This document shows positions 9,152 through 18,506 of a DNA stretch of 64,000 bases, one piece after another; the first letter of the stretch is position 1, and the number at the start of each line of letters is the position of its first letter. The DNA comes from Rhodocyclaceae bacterium (GTDB lineage: Bacteria > Pseudomonadota > Gammaproteobacteria > Burkholderiales > Ga0077523). The translations under genes were made by a program, and so were the position numbers. The notes below the pieces were generated by a model that was not told where the DNA came from, searched no databases, and saw only the letters and a list, made by a program, of their open reading frames with translations. The DNA lies in NCBI GenBank assembly GCA_020248405.1, contig JADCHQ010000009.1, positions 1-64,000 of the forward strand, written 5' to 3'.

Positions 9152-11719
9152 TTGGCGCGCCACCGTGACCTGCTCGCGAGCCTGCGGGCCCGGCTGACCC
9201 AAGGCCGCGCAGAGCTGCAGCAGGCCTTTCTGCAGCAGGGCCATGCCCACCAATTGCTGGCGCGGCAGACCGACCTGGTGGACGAGCTGCTCCAGGCAGC
9301 CTACGGCGCCACCGGCCTCGAAGCAGCCGGGGCCGCGCTCTGCGCCGTGGGGGGCTATGGCCGCCGCCAGCAATTCCCCTTCTCCGACGTGGATGTGCTG
9401 GTGCTGCTGCCCGATGAACCCCGGGAAGCGCACGCCGGCGCCGAGGAGCTGGTGAGCCTGCTCTGGGACGTGGGCCTGGAGGTGGGCCACAGCGTGCGTA
9501 CGGTGGAAGAGTGCGTGGCCCAGGCGCGCGGCGACGTGACGGTGCAGACCAACCTGCTCGAGTCACGGTTGCTGGCCGGATCGGCGCCGCTGTACGGGCG
9601 CATGCGCACCGCCTTCGACGCGGCCCTGGATGCGCGCGCCTTCTGCGAAAGCAAGCTGCTGGAGCGCCAGCAGCGCCACGCGCGCTTCAACGACGCCGCC
9701 TACAGCCTGGAGCCCAACCTCAAGGAAAACCCCGGCGGCCTGCGCGACCTGCAGGTGATTCTCTGGATCGCCCGCGCCAGCGGCCTGGGGGCCTCGTGGC
9801 GCGACCTGGTGGCCCACGGCATCGTCACCGTTCACGAGGCTGCGCGCTTGCGGCGCCACGAAAACACCCTGGCGGGGCTGCGCATGCGCCTGCACTGGCT
9901 TGCCCAGCGCCGTGAAGACCGGCTGCTGTTCGATCACCAGACCCGGCTGGCGCGCGCGCTGGGATTGCACGACACGGCCGCGCGCCGCGCCAGCGAGCAG
10001 CTCATGCAGCGCTTCTACCGCACGGCCAAGTCGGTACTGCAGCTCTCCGACATCGTGCTGGCCAACCTGCGCACGCGCATCCTGCCGCCGCCCGACTCGG
10101 CGCCGCTGCCCCTGGACGAGCACTTCGAGATCCGCGACCAGTTGCTCGAGATCCGCGATGTCGGCGTGTACGAACGCTCACCGCGCGCCATTCTCGAAAC
10201 CTTCCTGGTGTGGCAGCGCCACCCCGAGGTGCGCGGCCTGGGGGCGCGCACCCTGCGGGCCCTGTGGCATGCGCGCCGGCTGGTGAATGCCGCCTTCCGG
10301 CGCGACCCGCGCAACCGCGCGCTGTTCATGCAGATCCTGCGCGAGCCCGCCGGCATTACCCACACCCTGCGCCGGCTCAACCAGCATGGCCTGTTGGGCC
10401 TGTACCTGCCGGTGTTCGGGCGCATCGTGGGGCGCATGCAGCACGACCTGTTTCACGTCTACACCGTGGACGAACACATCCTCATGGTGGTGCGCAACCT
10501 GCGCCGCTTCGCGGTGGCGGAAATGGCCCACGAGTACCCGCTGTGCTCGCAGCTCATGAGCGCCTTCGAGCGCCCCGAGGTGCTGTACGTGGCGGGGCTG
10601 TTCCACGATATCGCCAAGGGCCGCGGCGGCGACCACTCCAGCCTGGGGCGGGTGGATGCGGCGCGCTTCTGCCGCGCCCACGGCCTGTCGGAGGACGACA
10701 CCGAGCTGGCCGCATGGCTGGTGGAGCACCACCTGGTCATGTCCACCACGGCGCAGAAGAAAGACCTCTCCGACCCCGACGTGATCCGCGCCTTCGCCGC
10801 GCTGGCGGGCGATGACCGGCGCCTCTCGGCGCTGTACATGCTCACCGTGGCCGACATCCGCGGCACCAGCCCCAAGGTGTGGAACGCCTGGAAGGCCAAG
10901 CTGCTGGAAGACCTGTTCCAGGCCACGCGCCGCGCCCTGGGCGGGGAGCCCGCGCCCCAGGAGGGGTCGGTGGCCGACACGCGGGAGAAGGTGCTGGCGC
11001 AGTTGCGCGCCCTGGGCGTGCCCGAGGGCGCCCAGGCATCGCTGTGGTCGCGCCTGGACGACAGCTACTTCCTGCGCCACGAAGCCGGCGAAATCGCCTG
11101 GCACGCCCGCCTGCTCAACCAGTGCGTGGACACCGCCCGGCCGGTGGTCAGGGCGCGCCTCTCGCCCATCGGCGAAGGTCTGCAGGTGCTGATCTACGTG
11201 CCCGACCGCAGCCTGTTGTTCGCGCGCATCTGCAGCTTCTTCGAGCGCATTGGCTTCAGCATCGTGGAGGCGCGCATCTACACCACGCGCCACGGCTACG
11301 CCCTGGACACCTTCCAGGTGATGGATCCCGGCGATCCGGGCGCCCGCTATCGGGACGTGATGGGCTACATCGAGCACGAGCTGGCGGACAAGCTGCATCG
11401 GCAAGGGCCCCTCGATGCCCCCGTCACCGGGCGGCTGTCGCGCCAGCTCAAGGCCTTTCCGCTGGACCCGGAGGTGACCATCCGGCCCGACGAGCGCGGC
11501 CGCCTGCACTACCTGTCGTTGATTGCCGGCGATCAGCCCGGGCTGTTGTCGCGGGTGGCGCGCACCCTGGCCGAACACGGCGTGAGCGTGGTGGGCGCCA
11601 AGATCAACACCCTGGGCGCGCGCGCCGAGGACATGTTCCTGCTGGAGGGCGCGGAGCTGTCCGACCCCCGCGCCGTCATCCGCCTGGAGCGCGAGTTGCT
11701 GGCGCGCCTGGCGGCGTGA
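9152..11719 (+). CDS. glnD: [Protein-PII] uridylyltransferase/uridylyl-removing enzyme
   Basis: GlnD senses glutamine and uridylylates or deuridylylates PII proteins, controlling nitrogen assimilation. The 855-residue product has the full architecture. The nucleotidyltransferase domain has AVGGYGRRQQFPFSDVDV (about 65-82). The HD phosphohydrolase domain has LFHDIAKGRGGDHS (about 482-495). Two ACT domains (about 680-750 and 785-855) read FARICSFFERIGFS and LLSRVARTLAEHGVSVVGA. The start is a TTG at 9152, with no strong ribosome site; the family usually begins near here. Its last 44 bases overlap, tail to tail, the end of the flhX gene on the other strand. Confidence 0.96.
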   Translation: MARHRDLLASLRARLTQGRAELQQAFLQQGHAHQLLARQTDLVDELLQAAYGATGLEAAGAALCAVGGYGRRQQFPFSDVDVLVLLPDEPREAHAGAEELVSLLWDVGLEVGHSVRTVEECVAQARGDVTVQTNLLESRLLAGSAPLYGRMRTAFDAALDARAFCESKLLERQQRHARFNDAAYSLEPNLKENPGGLRDLQVILWIARASGLGASWRDLVAHGIVTVHEAARLRRHENTLAGLRMRLHWLAQRREDRLLFDHQTRLARALGLHDTAARRASEQLMQRFYRTAKSVLQLSDIVLANLRTRILPPPDSAPLPLDEHFEIRDQLLEIRDVGVYERSPRAILETFLVWQRHPEVRGLGARTLRALWHARRLVNAAFRRDPRNRALFMQILREPAGITHTLRRLNQHGLLGLYLPVFGRIVGRMQHDLFHVYTVDEHILMVVRNLRRFAVAEMAHEYPLCSQLMSAFERPEVLYVAGLFHDIAKGRGGDHSSLGRVDAARFCRAHGLSEDDTELAAWLVEHHLVMSTTAQKKDLSDPDVIRAFAALAGDDRRLSALYMLTVADIRGTSPKVWNAWKAKLLEDLFQATRRALGGEPAPQEGSVADTREKVLAQLRALGVPEGAQASLWSRLDDSYFLRHEAGEIAWHARLLNQCVDTARPVVRARLSPIGEGLQVLIYVPDRSLLFARICSFFERIGFSIVEARIYTTRHGYALDTFQVMDPGDPGARYRDVMGYIEHELADKLHRQGPLDAPVTGRLSRQLKAFPLDPEVTIRPDERGRLHYLSLIAGDQPGLLSRVARTLAEHGVSVVGAKINTLGARAEDMFLLEGAELSDPRAVIRLERELLARLAA

Positions 11720-11990
11720 GCGGCGTCTCGCCGCGCTCCACCCGGTATACCCAGGCCAGCACCTCGGCCACGGCCACGTACAGCTCCGGCGGGATGCGCG
11801 TGTCCAGGTCCACTTGCAGCAGCAACGACACGAGCTCGGGCGATTCGTGCACGAACACGCCTGCCTCGCGGGCGCGCTCGATGATGCGCTGGGCCAGTTC
11901 GCCTCGGCCCTTGGCCACCACCCGCGGGGCACCGTCGGCCGCCTCGTAGGCCAGGGCCACGGCGGCGAAGCGGCGCGGATCAGCCTCCAC
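11676..11990 (-). CDS. FlhB C-terminal-domain-like protein (FlhX)
   Basis: 104 residues from GTG 11990. The sequence AVALAYEAADGAPRVVAKG followed by VHESPELVSLLLQV is the cytoplasmic C-terminal domain of the flagellar export gate protein FlhB, without its membrane part. Such stand-alone paralogues, next to fliK, are known in many proteobacteria and can partly replace the FlhB C-domain in export specificity switching. The usual FlhB self-cleavage motif NPTH is not present: the equivalent place is the start of this protein. The start overlaps the end of fliK by 11 bases, and the 3' end overlaps glnD. Confidence 0.85.
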   Translation of the reverse strand: MEADPRRFAAVALAYEAADGAPRVVAKGRGELAQRIIERAREAGVFVHESPELVSLLLQVDLDTRIPPELYVAVAEVLAWVYRVERGETPLTPPGAPATRAPGG

Positions 11991-12981
11991 CCGCCGCCTC
12001 CACCAGCAGGCTTCGCAGGTCCAGGCCACGGGCCTCCAGCGCCGCGCGCAGGTCCTGCTCGGCGCTCCGCATGGCGCCACTGGCGCCAGCGTGTCCCGTG
12101 GCCACACTCACCCGCAGGGCCGCACCGGCAAGCTCGATCCGCGCCTCCACCACCCCCAAACCCGGCAGTTCGAGCCGGAGCCGGGTGCGCCAGGGCGCCG
12201 CCTCGTACCCGCCGCCGTGAGCGGCGCCGCGCTCGTCCACCTGCCACTCGAGCCACTGGCCGGGCCAGAGTTCGCCGGTCCACGAGACCTGCCCGCTGGA
12301 CAGGGCATCCACCTGGCGCTCCAGCACCGTGACCACCGCGGGCGGCAGTTGCTGTCGCCCCTCGGCCGGGGCGCTCGCAGCCGTAGCCGGCGCTGGCTCG
12401 GCACGCCCCTGGGGCTCCGCGCGCAGCGTCTGTTCGTCGCGCGCGCCGGCCAGCCACTGGGCCTGGTGCGATTCGTAGAACAGGCCGCTGGTTTCCAGGG
12501 CCTGGCGCAGCGGCGCGGCGAGCCGCTCGCCGCGGGTCTCCGGGGCGGGCAACACGGGCGCCACGGGCAAGGGCGTCTTTGCGGATGTGCTTCCAGCGGT
12601 GCCGCCACCCGCATCCAGCACGGCGGCCAGGCGCTCCGCCAGGGGGCTCAGGCTCACCGTCATCGTGCCGGGCGGCTGGGGCGCCGGCGGCGCGGCGGCG
12701 GCAAGTTGCAGCTTGAGGGCCGGCGCGGTTTCGAGCACCGCGAGCCGGAACGCTTGTCCGGGCGCGATGCCGCTGCCCTCGGGCAGGCGCATCGCCACGC
12801 GCGTGCCCGCCAGTTCCACCAGCAGCTTCCCCTCGGGCAGGGTGGATACGGCTCGCGCCGCCACCGTGTCGCCCGCCCGCAGCCCCGCTGGCGCCACGGC
12901 GGCATCGCCCAGTTCGAGCACCGGCCCGCCCGCGGTCTGCAGCAACGCGGTGAGCCTGCCCTGCAGCCCGGCATCGATCAT
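11980..12981 (-). CDS. fliK: Flagellar hook-length control protein
   Basis: FliK measures the hook and switches flagellar export from hook to filament substrates. The 333-residue protein has an Ala/Pro-rich, low-complexity first two thirds and a conserved C-terminal Flg_hook domain: WPGQWLEWQVDERG and TRLRLELPGLGVVEARIEL, then LRAALEARGLDLRSLLVEA. The position directly before flhX supports the identity, since FliK acts on the FlhB C-domain. N-terminal divergence is normal for this family. Confidence 0.88.
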   Translation of the reverse strand: MIDAGLQGRLTALLQTAGGPVLELGDAAVAPAGLRAGDTVAARAVSTLPEGKLLVELAGTRVAMRLPEGSGIAPGQAFRLAVLETAPALKLQLAAAAPPAPQPPGTMTVSLSPLAERLAAVLDAGGGTAGSTSAKTPLPVAPVLPAPETRGERLAAPLRQALETSGLFYESHQAQWLAGARDEQTLRAEPQGRAEPAPATAASAPAEGRQQLPPAVVTVLERQVDALSSGQVSWTGELWPGQWLEWQVDERGAAHGGGYEAAPWRTRLRLELPGLGVVEARIELAGAALRVSVATGHAGASGAMRSAEQDLRAALEARGLDLRSLLVEAAGGG

Positions 12982-13014
12982 GGGTTTGCCTGGCGCAACG
13001 GGCCAGGGAGCGCC

Positions 13015-13401
13015 TCAGCGGCGCTGGTAGAGCGAGACGATCAACTCAGCCTCGCCTCGGGAGATGCCACAGTTTTCAGCCACATGCACGGCGGCTTGCC
13101 CGCGCCGCGCCAGATCGATGGCCTGACCGTAGGGGGTGCGATTGGGCGCGGCCGGCTCGGCGGCCCGGAGGCGCTCCAGTTCGGCGCGCAATTCCGCCAT
13201 TTGACCGTGCAACTCGGCCAGCTCACGCCGCAGGCCGGTGAGCGCGTAGTGCTCCGAGTGCGCGTCGGCGCCGCGTTGCCACAACCTCAGGCCGCGGGCA
13301 TTGCCCGCCCTGAGCAGCAGCAGCAGTTCGGCTACGTACACCGCCAGCACGGCGATGACCACGAGCAGCAATTCCCGCCAGGTGAAAACGATGGATTCCA
13401 C
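13015..13401 (-). CDS. DUF2802 membrane-anchored protein of the flagellar cluster
   Basis: One N-terminal membrane helix (LLLVVIAVLAVYVAELLLLL) is followed by a coiled coil (LRRELAELHGQMAELRAELERL) and a small C-terminal domain, YGQAIDLARRGQAAVHVAEN then CGISRGEAELIVSLY. That pattern is the DUF2802 family, which looks like a helix-turn-helix and is often found in polar flagellar or motility loci. I favour GTG 13401 (VESIVFTWRE), giving 128 residues; a TTG at 13461 would give 148. Its job is unknown. Confidence 0.75.
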   Translation of the reverse strand: MESIVFTWRELLLVVIAVLAVYVAELLLLLRAGNARGLRLWQRGADAHSEHYALTGLRRELAELHGQMAELRAELERLRAAEPAAPNRTPYGQAIDLARRGQAAVHVAENCGISRGEAELIVSLYQRR

Positions 13402-13476
13402 GGCGAAGGGCCATGCGAGAGAGGAGGCCGCAGTTTGACGGCGGGGCGCGGCCGCCGTCAATGCGCCCAGTAAGGG

Positions 13477-13803
13477 CTAGGGCCCGGTGTAGGTTTTCCC
13501 CAGGCGCTGGGCGTTTCGCGTGCTTGCCAGGATGTCGCGCAGTTCGCGCATCCAGTCTTGGGTGAGCAGGCGGATGGTCTCGTCCTGCTCGAGTATGGCC
13601 TCGAGGATACGCCGCTTGCGTGTGCGCTCGTCCACCGTGATGGGCGGGTCGCGGTCGGCGCCCTTGAGCGCGTCGAGCAGTTGCCCCCGGTGGCGTTCCA
13701 GATGCTCCAGCCGGTCCCAGTCGCTCGAGCGGGCCGCCTCGAGCATCTGCCCGGTAAGCGCAAGGGCTTGCTCCCACGCGGGGAGGAAGCTGGCGGCAGT
13801 CAC
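13477..13803 (-). CDS. fliT: Flagellar protein FliT (chaperone-like)
   Basis: GTG 13803 gives 108 residues (VTAASFLPAWEQALALTGQM), with GGAAGG upstream and only five bases after the fliS stop. The product is all alpha-helical, with WDRLEHLERHRGQLLDAL and DERTRKRRILEAILEQDETI, matching FliT, the export chaperone for the cap protein FliD. It was identified by the combination of position after fliS, size and helical pattern, because FliT sequences are poorly conserved. Confidence 0.8.
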   Translation of the reverse strand: MTAASFLPAWEQALALTGQMLEAARSSDWDRLEHLERHRGQLLDALKGADRDPPITVDERTRKRRILEAILEQDETIRLLTQDWMRELRDILASTRNAQRLGKTYTGP

Positions 13804-13808
13804 CGAAA

Positions 13809-14282
13809 TCAAGCCTTCCCGTAGCTCAGCGCCGGCCCGTGGCCGCGCTCGGGCGATGCCATGGCCGGCTCTTCGTGAGTGGTACGTCCACGGGCCACCA
13901 GCTCCCACGCCTCTTTGAGTTCGCGAAGCAGACCCGCCACCTGATCCATGAGCACCACATCGTTTCGCAGGTTGGCCTGCAGCAGCGAGGTCACCATGTA
14001 GTCGTACAGCGCCACGAGATTGGCACCGATGTCGCCGGCGGCCTCGGCGTGCAGCGAGCCCTTGAGGCCCTCGTCGATGATGCCGATGGCCTTCGAAAGC
14101 GCCTGGCCCTTGGCAGCCTGGTCGCCCCGCGCCAGTTCCGACTTGGCGGTGGCGATGGCACGAATAGCGCCGTCGTAGAGCATGACGATGAGCATCTGCG
14201 GGCTGGCGGCCAGCACGCCAGTTTCAACGTCGTTGGTGGCGTAGGCGCGCGCTGCGAGGCCACTGGACTGATAAGGATTCAT
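13809..14282 (-). CDS. fliS: Flagellin export chaperone FliS
   Basis: FliS binds the C-terminal disordered tail of flagellin in the cytoplasm and keeps it from polymerising before export. The 157-residue protein begins MNPYQSSGLAARAYATNDVE and contains SPQMLIVMLYDGAI and the LYDYMVTSLLQANLRND segment typical of the four-helix bundle. The C-terminal 25 residues are longer than in the enteric protein and look disordered. The gene is placed between fliD and fliT in the same direction. Confidence 0.95.
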   Translation of the reverse strand: MNPYQSSGLAARAYATNDVETGVLAASPQMLIVMLYDGAIRAIATAKSELARGDQAAKGQALSKAIGIIDEGLKGSLHAEAAGDIGANLVALYDYMVTSLLQANLRNDVVLMDQVAGLLRELKEAWELVARGRTTHEEPAMASPERGHGPALSYGKA

Positions 14283-14311
14283 CGCCCTTTCCCGTGAGTT
14301 TATTGCCGCGT

Positions 14312-16312
14312 CTAGCGCGACTGGTTGGTGAGGGATGCCAATTGCTGCGACAGAAAGCTGCTGGTGGACAGGAGTCTGGACACCACACCGTCCAGTGCGG
14401 TGAACTGGGCGCGGAAGCGCTTTTCCACCGATTCCAGTCGACGGGAAACATCGGCTCGCTGGCGACCGATGTCATCGATGCTTCGGTTGATGCCATCGGA
14501 GCGCTGGGCGAACAAACCCTCGCTGCCCAACACACCATCCAGCTGTGAATTCAGCCGCCACGCCAAGCCACGGGCAAACTCCACTGTTCCCCGTGAACCC
14601 GTCGTGCCACCGGTGAGTTCCAGTTCCATACCCTCCGCGTTGGTGCCGGCCGCGGCCTTGAGACGGCGGCCCTCGCCCACCGCAGCAACGCTGCCGATGG
14701 ATCCGGCTGCATCCGTACCCGCCACCACGCCGGGCGCGGGACCGAACAGGTCTGCCGCTGCCACGCCGGACACGGTCACGCTCGATGCGGCGCCCACGCG
14801 CAGCGAGCGCAGGGTGAGAACGCCCGCCGATTCGCTGACCGTGACGGCCGCCTTGGCGTTTGCCAGGGCCGGCGCGGCGTTGAGCGAGGCCTGCAACTGT
14901 GACGCCAGCGACGAGGCGGTGTAGGTGCCCGCGGCCAGCGTGATGGTGGCCGCTGTGCCGTCCACATTCACCGTCAGGGCATCGTTGACGCCGGCCGTGA
15001 TGGTGAGTGCCGCGGCGGCGCTGCCCGTGACACTGCCTTGGGTCGGCGCGGTGGTCACATTCACCGCATAACTGCCCGGCTGGGTGGCGATGCCCGTGGC
15101 GACCACCCGGACCTGCCCGTCGGTGGCCCTGGCGCCGGAGGCGAACAGCCGCGCCACGGCTTCCGGGCTGGCGTCGAGAGCGCTGCTCAGGCGCGCGCTG
15201 TCCAGAGCGAGAGAGCCATCGCGCTGGAACGTCAGGCCCACCTGCGACAAGGTGGCGGGATCGGTGAGGCCGCCTCCCGTCACGGCGCCGGACAGGGTGG
15301 CTCGCAATTGCAACAGCAGGGTGCGGGTGGAGGCATCGCCCGACAGCACACCAGTGATCTTGCGGGCCGGGTCGCTCCGGCTCAGGTCGCCCAGTGCCTT
15401 GTTGAAGTCGTTGTAGGACTTCACCAGGTCTCTTACCGACTGGGTCACCGCAGTGGTGGAACTGCCCACCGTCACCGTGGCAGTGCCGGTCTTGCCGAGG
15501 GTGAGACTCACGCCGTCCATCACATCAGTGAACACGTTCGAGCGACTGCTCAACGGCACGCCATTGACCTGTGCCTTGGCGTCCTGGGCAACAGTCGTCT
15601 GGGAAAGCTTCTGGCTACCCGCCGGGTCGTAGGCCAGCAGGTCGCCCAGGACGGAATCGCCGCTCACGCTCACACGTAGGCTGTTGGCGGCACCGCTGTC
15701 GGCGCCCTGCAGCACCAGCCGGTAGGGGGCTGCGGAACCATCGCGCACGATGCTGGCCTTGACGCCCACGTTGGCCGCATTGATGGCGTCCCGGATGCCG
15801 GCCAGGGTATTGTTGGTGGCGGTGATGGTCACCGTGCCAGCGGTGGCTGCCGGGTCCGGCGTGAAGGTGGCCCCGCTATACAGCCCGTTGGAGAGAGTGC
15901 CGCCGCTGATGGTGCCGCGCTCGATCGTGAGGGTGGTGGTGGCGCCGGACCCAAGCGTGCCATCCACGGAAACCTGCCCCGCAGCCACGAGCGACTGGCG
16001 CTGGGCCAATTGCTCCACCTGGACATTGAGACTACCCCGCGCCGCGGCGCCCGATGCGGTACCGGTGACAACCGCGTTGTCGCTGGAGGTGAGGCTGGCG
16101 GACAAAAACCGTGACGGATCGTCCAGCACATCGGCGGCTGACTTGAGTGCCGACAGGGCGCCGCGCAGAGTGCCGTAGGCGGTGAGCTTCGCCTGAAAAC
16201 CAGCTTCGCGTTTGTCTAAGGCGGCAAGGGGCTTGCGCTCCACGGCCATGAGCTGGGTCACGATGCCGTTCACATCCATGTTCGAGCCAATGCCGGGCGA
16301 AGATAGAGCCAT
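14312..16312 (-). CDS. fliD: Flagellar filament cap protein (hook-associated protein 2)
   Basis: FliD forms the distal cap under which flagellin subunits fold. The 666 residues have the conserved N-terminal motif GIGSNMDVNGIVTQLMAVER with a heptad region, repeated Thr/Ser/Ala-rich middle domains, and a conserved C-terminal helix ending SLTNQSR. Two similar segments (around residues 120-230 and 400-520), both with TITA-type beta repeats, are the surface-exposed domains. The gene is read after flaG and before fliS. Confidence 0.95.
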   Translation of the reverse strand: MALSSPGIGSNMDVNGIVTQLMAVERKPLAALDKREAGFQAKLTAYGTLRGALSALKSAADVLDDPSRFLSASLTSSDNAVVTGTASGAAARGSLNVQVEQLAQRQSLVAAGQVSVDGTLGSGATTTLTIERGTISGGTLSNGLYSGATFTPDPAATAGTVTITATNNTLAGIRDAINAANVGVKASIVRDGSAAPYRLVLQGADSGAANSLRVSVSGDSVLGDLLAYDPAGSQKLSQTTVAQDAKAQVNGVPLSSRSNVFTDVMDGVSLTLGKTGTATVTVGSSTTAVTQSVRDLVKSYNDFNKALGDLSRSDPARKITGVLSGDASTRTLLLQLRATLSGAVTGGGLTDPATLSQVGLTFQRDGSLALDSARLSSALDASPEAVARLFASGARATDGQVRVVATGIATQPGSYAVNVTTAPTQGSVTGSAAAALTITAGVNDALTVNVDGTAATITLAAGTYTASSLASQLQASLNAAPALANAKAAVTVSESAGVLTLRSLRVGAASSVTVSGVAAADLFGPAPGVVAGTDAAGSIGSVAAVGEGRRLKAAAGTNAEGMELELTGGTTGSRGTVEFARGLAWRLNSQLDGVLGSEGLFAQRSDGINRSIDDIGRQRADVSRRLESVEKRFRAQFTALDGVVSRLLSTSSFLSQQLASLTNQSR

Positions 16313-16378
16313 GGGAGAGTTTCCAGGTAAATCTGTTTCGGTAAGCTTCGTTGTGGTCGACCCGAAGACTGGCCGGCG

Positions 16379-16753
16379 TCAGGCTTCGCGCCTCACCAGC
16401 AGCCCCTGCATCTGCTCCATGTTGCGGGCAATGGCCAGCATTTCCTCCGAGGGAATCTGGCGGATCAACTGATCGGTTTCAGTATCAACGACCCTGACCA
16501 CCACCGTGCCAGTCTTGTCGTCCACCGTGAATTTCAACGATGACGCGCTACCCACTAGCACCTCTTGTGCCCGGCTGGCGGCCCTTTGCACCTCCCCAAG
16601 CTCCGCGGCGGGAGATACTGGCGCTGCCACGTTGCGCTCCGCCGCAGAATTGGCCGGAGCAGCCGCACCACCCGTCGGCGACCCGGCAAGGCTTGCCGTC
16701 GCCTCGGGGTTTCTGCCGGCCGGCACCTGGCTTGAAACGGATGTGACGTTCAC
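16379..16753 (-). CDS. flaG: FlaG-family flagellar protein
   Basis: GTG 16753 is preferred because GAGGAGG lies just upstream; the product then has 124 residues. The C-terminal half, LKFTVDDKTGTVVVRVVDTE then QLIRQIPSEEMLAIARNMEQ, is the FlaG family domain. The N-terminal half is Ala/Pro-rich. In polar-flagellated bacteria FlaG lies between fliC and fliD and influences filament length. Confidence 0.9.
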   Translation of the reverse strand: MNVTSVSSQVPAGRNPEATASLAGSPTGGAAAPANSAAERNVAAPVSPAAELGEVQRAASRAQEVLVGSASSLKFTVDDKTGTVVVRVVDTETDQLIRQIPSEEMLAIARNMEQMQGLLVRREA

Positions 16754-16821
16754 CGCTGCACCTCCTCGACCAAACAACGGTCAGGGCCCAGCCCGCGCGC
16801 GCGGACCGGCCCCCGCCGCAC

Positions 16822-18279
16822 TTACCGCAACAGCGAAAGAACGTTGTTGGGAATGGCGTTGGCCTGCGCCAGCACGGCCGTGCCAGCCTGCTGCAGGATC
16901 TGCGCACGGGTCAGCTTGGCCGTTTCCTGGGCGAAGTCAGCGTCCTGGATGCGCGAGCGTGCTGCCGACAGGTTCTCTGACGCGATTTGCTGGCCGGCGA
17001 TGGTGGACTCCACGCGGCTCTGCACCGCACCCATCCGTGCCCGCGCACTGTTCACCGTGGTCAAGGCCTGGTCCACGGCAATAATGGCCAGGTTGGCGCC
17101 AGCTACCGAGCTGATGTTGAGGCTGGCCAGCTGGCTGCTCGCGATGGTGATGGTGGCGTTAGCGGTACCCGACAGCGCGCTGCCCGTAGTAGTGCCGTCG
17201 GCGGTCAAGCCCGTCTGACCTACGCCAGCGCTGAGGACCAGCGCGCCGTTCTGGCCCGCCCCCACGGTGGTGGTGCCCTGACTCACGCCAAGGGCGGTGG
17301 CAGCGGCAGCGGTGTTGACCGTGATGGAAATAGCCTTGTCGGAGGACGAAGGGGTCGTGCCCGAGGCGTTGTAGAGCACCAGGGTGCCGCCCGCGGTGGC
17401 ATCTGCCGCCACGCCGCTCTGGGAAGTGGAGGCGTTGATCGCCGTGACCCATTGCGCCACGGTACCGCCCGCGGTGGCGCCGATGCTGACACCATTGATC
17501 ACGAGGTCGCCCGAGACAGTGGCGGCGCTACCGTCGGCGGTGTTGGCCGATCCCACCAGCGAATTACCGTAGGTGAAAGCCGTCACACCGGAGCTGGAGC
17601 TGTTTACGGAGGCGGCCTTCTGTGAAGCCGTATTGCCGGCGGCCACGTTCGCAAGCGAGGCGCCGTTCAGGGTAGCGCTGCTCAGGGCGTTGGCGGACTG
17701 CGTCCGCACGCGGCCGGCGAAGGTGGCGCCGTTTTCCGCTGCGATGGTGGTGTAGTTGGTGGACACGCCAAGCTGTGACGTGGACACGTTGTCAACAGTG
17801 GCGGAAATCACTTCGCCCACGTTGGCGCCAACCTGGAAGGTGGCGGAGAAGCCCCCGGCGGTACTCAGGATGCGGTTGCCGTTGAAGTTGGTCTGGGTCG
17901 CGATGCGATCCACTTCGGAAATCAACTGCTGGGCTTCGTTATTGAGCGCAGAGCGATCAGACGCGTTGTTCGATGCGTTGACGGACTGCACTGCCAGTTC
18001 GCGGATGCGCTGCAGGGCGTTGCCGCTTTGCCCCAGGGCGCCATCGGCGGTCTGGGCCAGGGAGACGGCGTCCTGGGCGTTGCGCGCCGCCTGATTGAGG
18101 CCGCGAATTTGCGCGGAAAAGCGCTCGGTGATGGCGAGGCCGGCCGCATCATCCTTGGCGGAGTTGATGCGCAGGCCGCTGGACAGGCGCTGGATGGCCT
18201 GATTGAGAACGCCCTGCGAGCTGTTGAGGTTGCGCTGCGCGTTGAGCGAAGCGACGTTGGTGTTGATGACTTGAGACAT
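16822..18279 (-). CDS. fliC: Flagellin
   Basis: 485 residues from ATG 18279 (MSQVINTNVASLNAQRNLNS), preceded by GAGAGGG. The D0/D1 ends are highly conserved: QRLSSGLRINSAKDDAAGLA at the N-terminus and RARMGAVQSRVESTI then LQQAGTAVLAQANAIPNNVL at the C-terminus. The central third is variable Ala/Ser/Thr/Gly-rich sequence exposed on the filament. The gene is the first of the filament block and has its own sigma-28-like promoter at 18375-18401. Confidence 0.98.
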   Translation of the reverse strand: MSQVINTNVASLNAQRNLNSSQGVLNQAIQRLSSGLRINSAKDDAAGLAITERFSAQIRGLNQAARNAQDAVSLAQTADGALGQSGNALQRIRELAVQSVNASNNASDRSALNNEAQQLISEVDRIATQTNFNGNRILSTAGGFSATFQVGANVGEVISATVDNVSTSQLGVSTNYTTIAAENGATFAGRVRTQSANALSSATLNGASLANVAAGNTASQKAASVNSSSSGVTAFTYGNSLVGSANTADGSAATVSGDLVINGVSIGATAGGTVAQWVTAINASTSQSGVAADATAGGTLVLYNASGTTPSSSDKAISITVNTAAAATALGVSQGTTTVGAGQNGALVLSAGVGQTGLTADGTTTGSALSGTANATITIASSQLASLNISSVAGANLAIIAVDQALTTVNSARARMGAVQSRVESTIAGQQIASENLSAARSRIQDADFAQETAKLTRAQILQQAGTAVLAQANAIPNNVLSLLR

Positions 18280-18374
18280 TTGGAAATCCCTCTCGACGAA
18301 ATCAAAGGTTAAGAAACAACGCTTTGACTTTGGTGTCCTCGCCATTGAAGGCCTTAAACCGCTGTCACAGGCGG

Positions 18375-18401
18375 TTAACGGCAGCACTTGCCAGGACTTG
18401 A
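18375..18401 (-). promoter_or_regulatory. Sigma-28 (FliA) promoter of fliC
   Basis: On the minus strand TCAA (18401-18398), a 15-base spacer and GCCGTTAA (18382-18375) match the FliA consensus TAAA-N15-GCCGATAA at 10 of 12 positions with exact spacing. It lies 96 bases before the flagellin start codon. Confidence 0.7.
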
Positions 18402-18506
18402 GGGAGGGGGTTCCCGAAGGCTCCAGCGCGGGTCCGGCGGGAGGAACAGGCAACGGCAACCACCGCAGGGACTTTAGCGCCCCTGAGGGCGGCGGACTGG
18501 CCTTCG

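Noticed and set aside
10178..12457. 759-residue open frame on the minus strand across glnD and fliK
   Set aside because: It spans two unrelated recognised genes on different strands and has the low-complexity look of an antisense frame.
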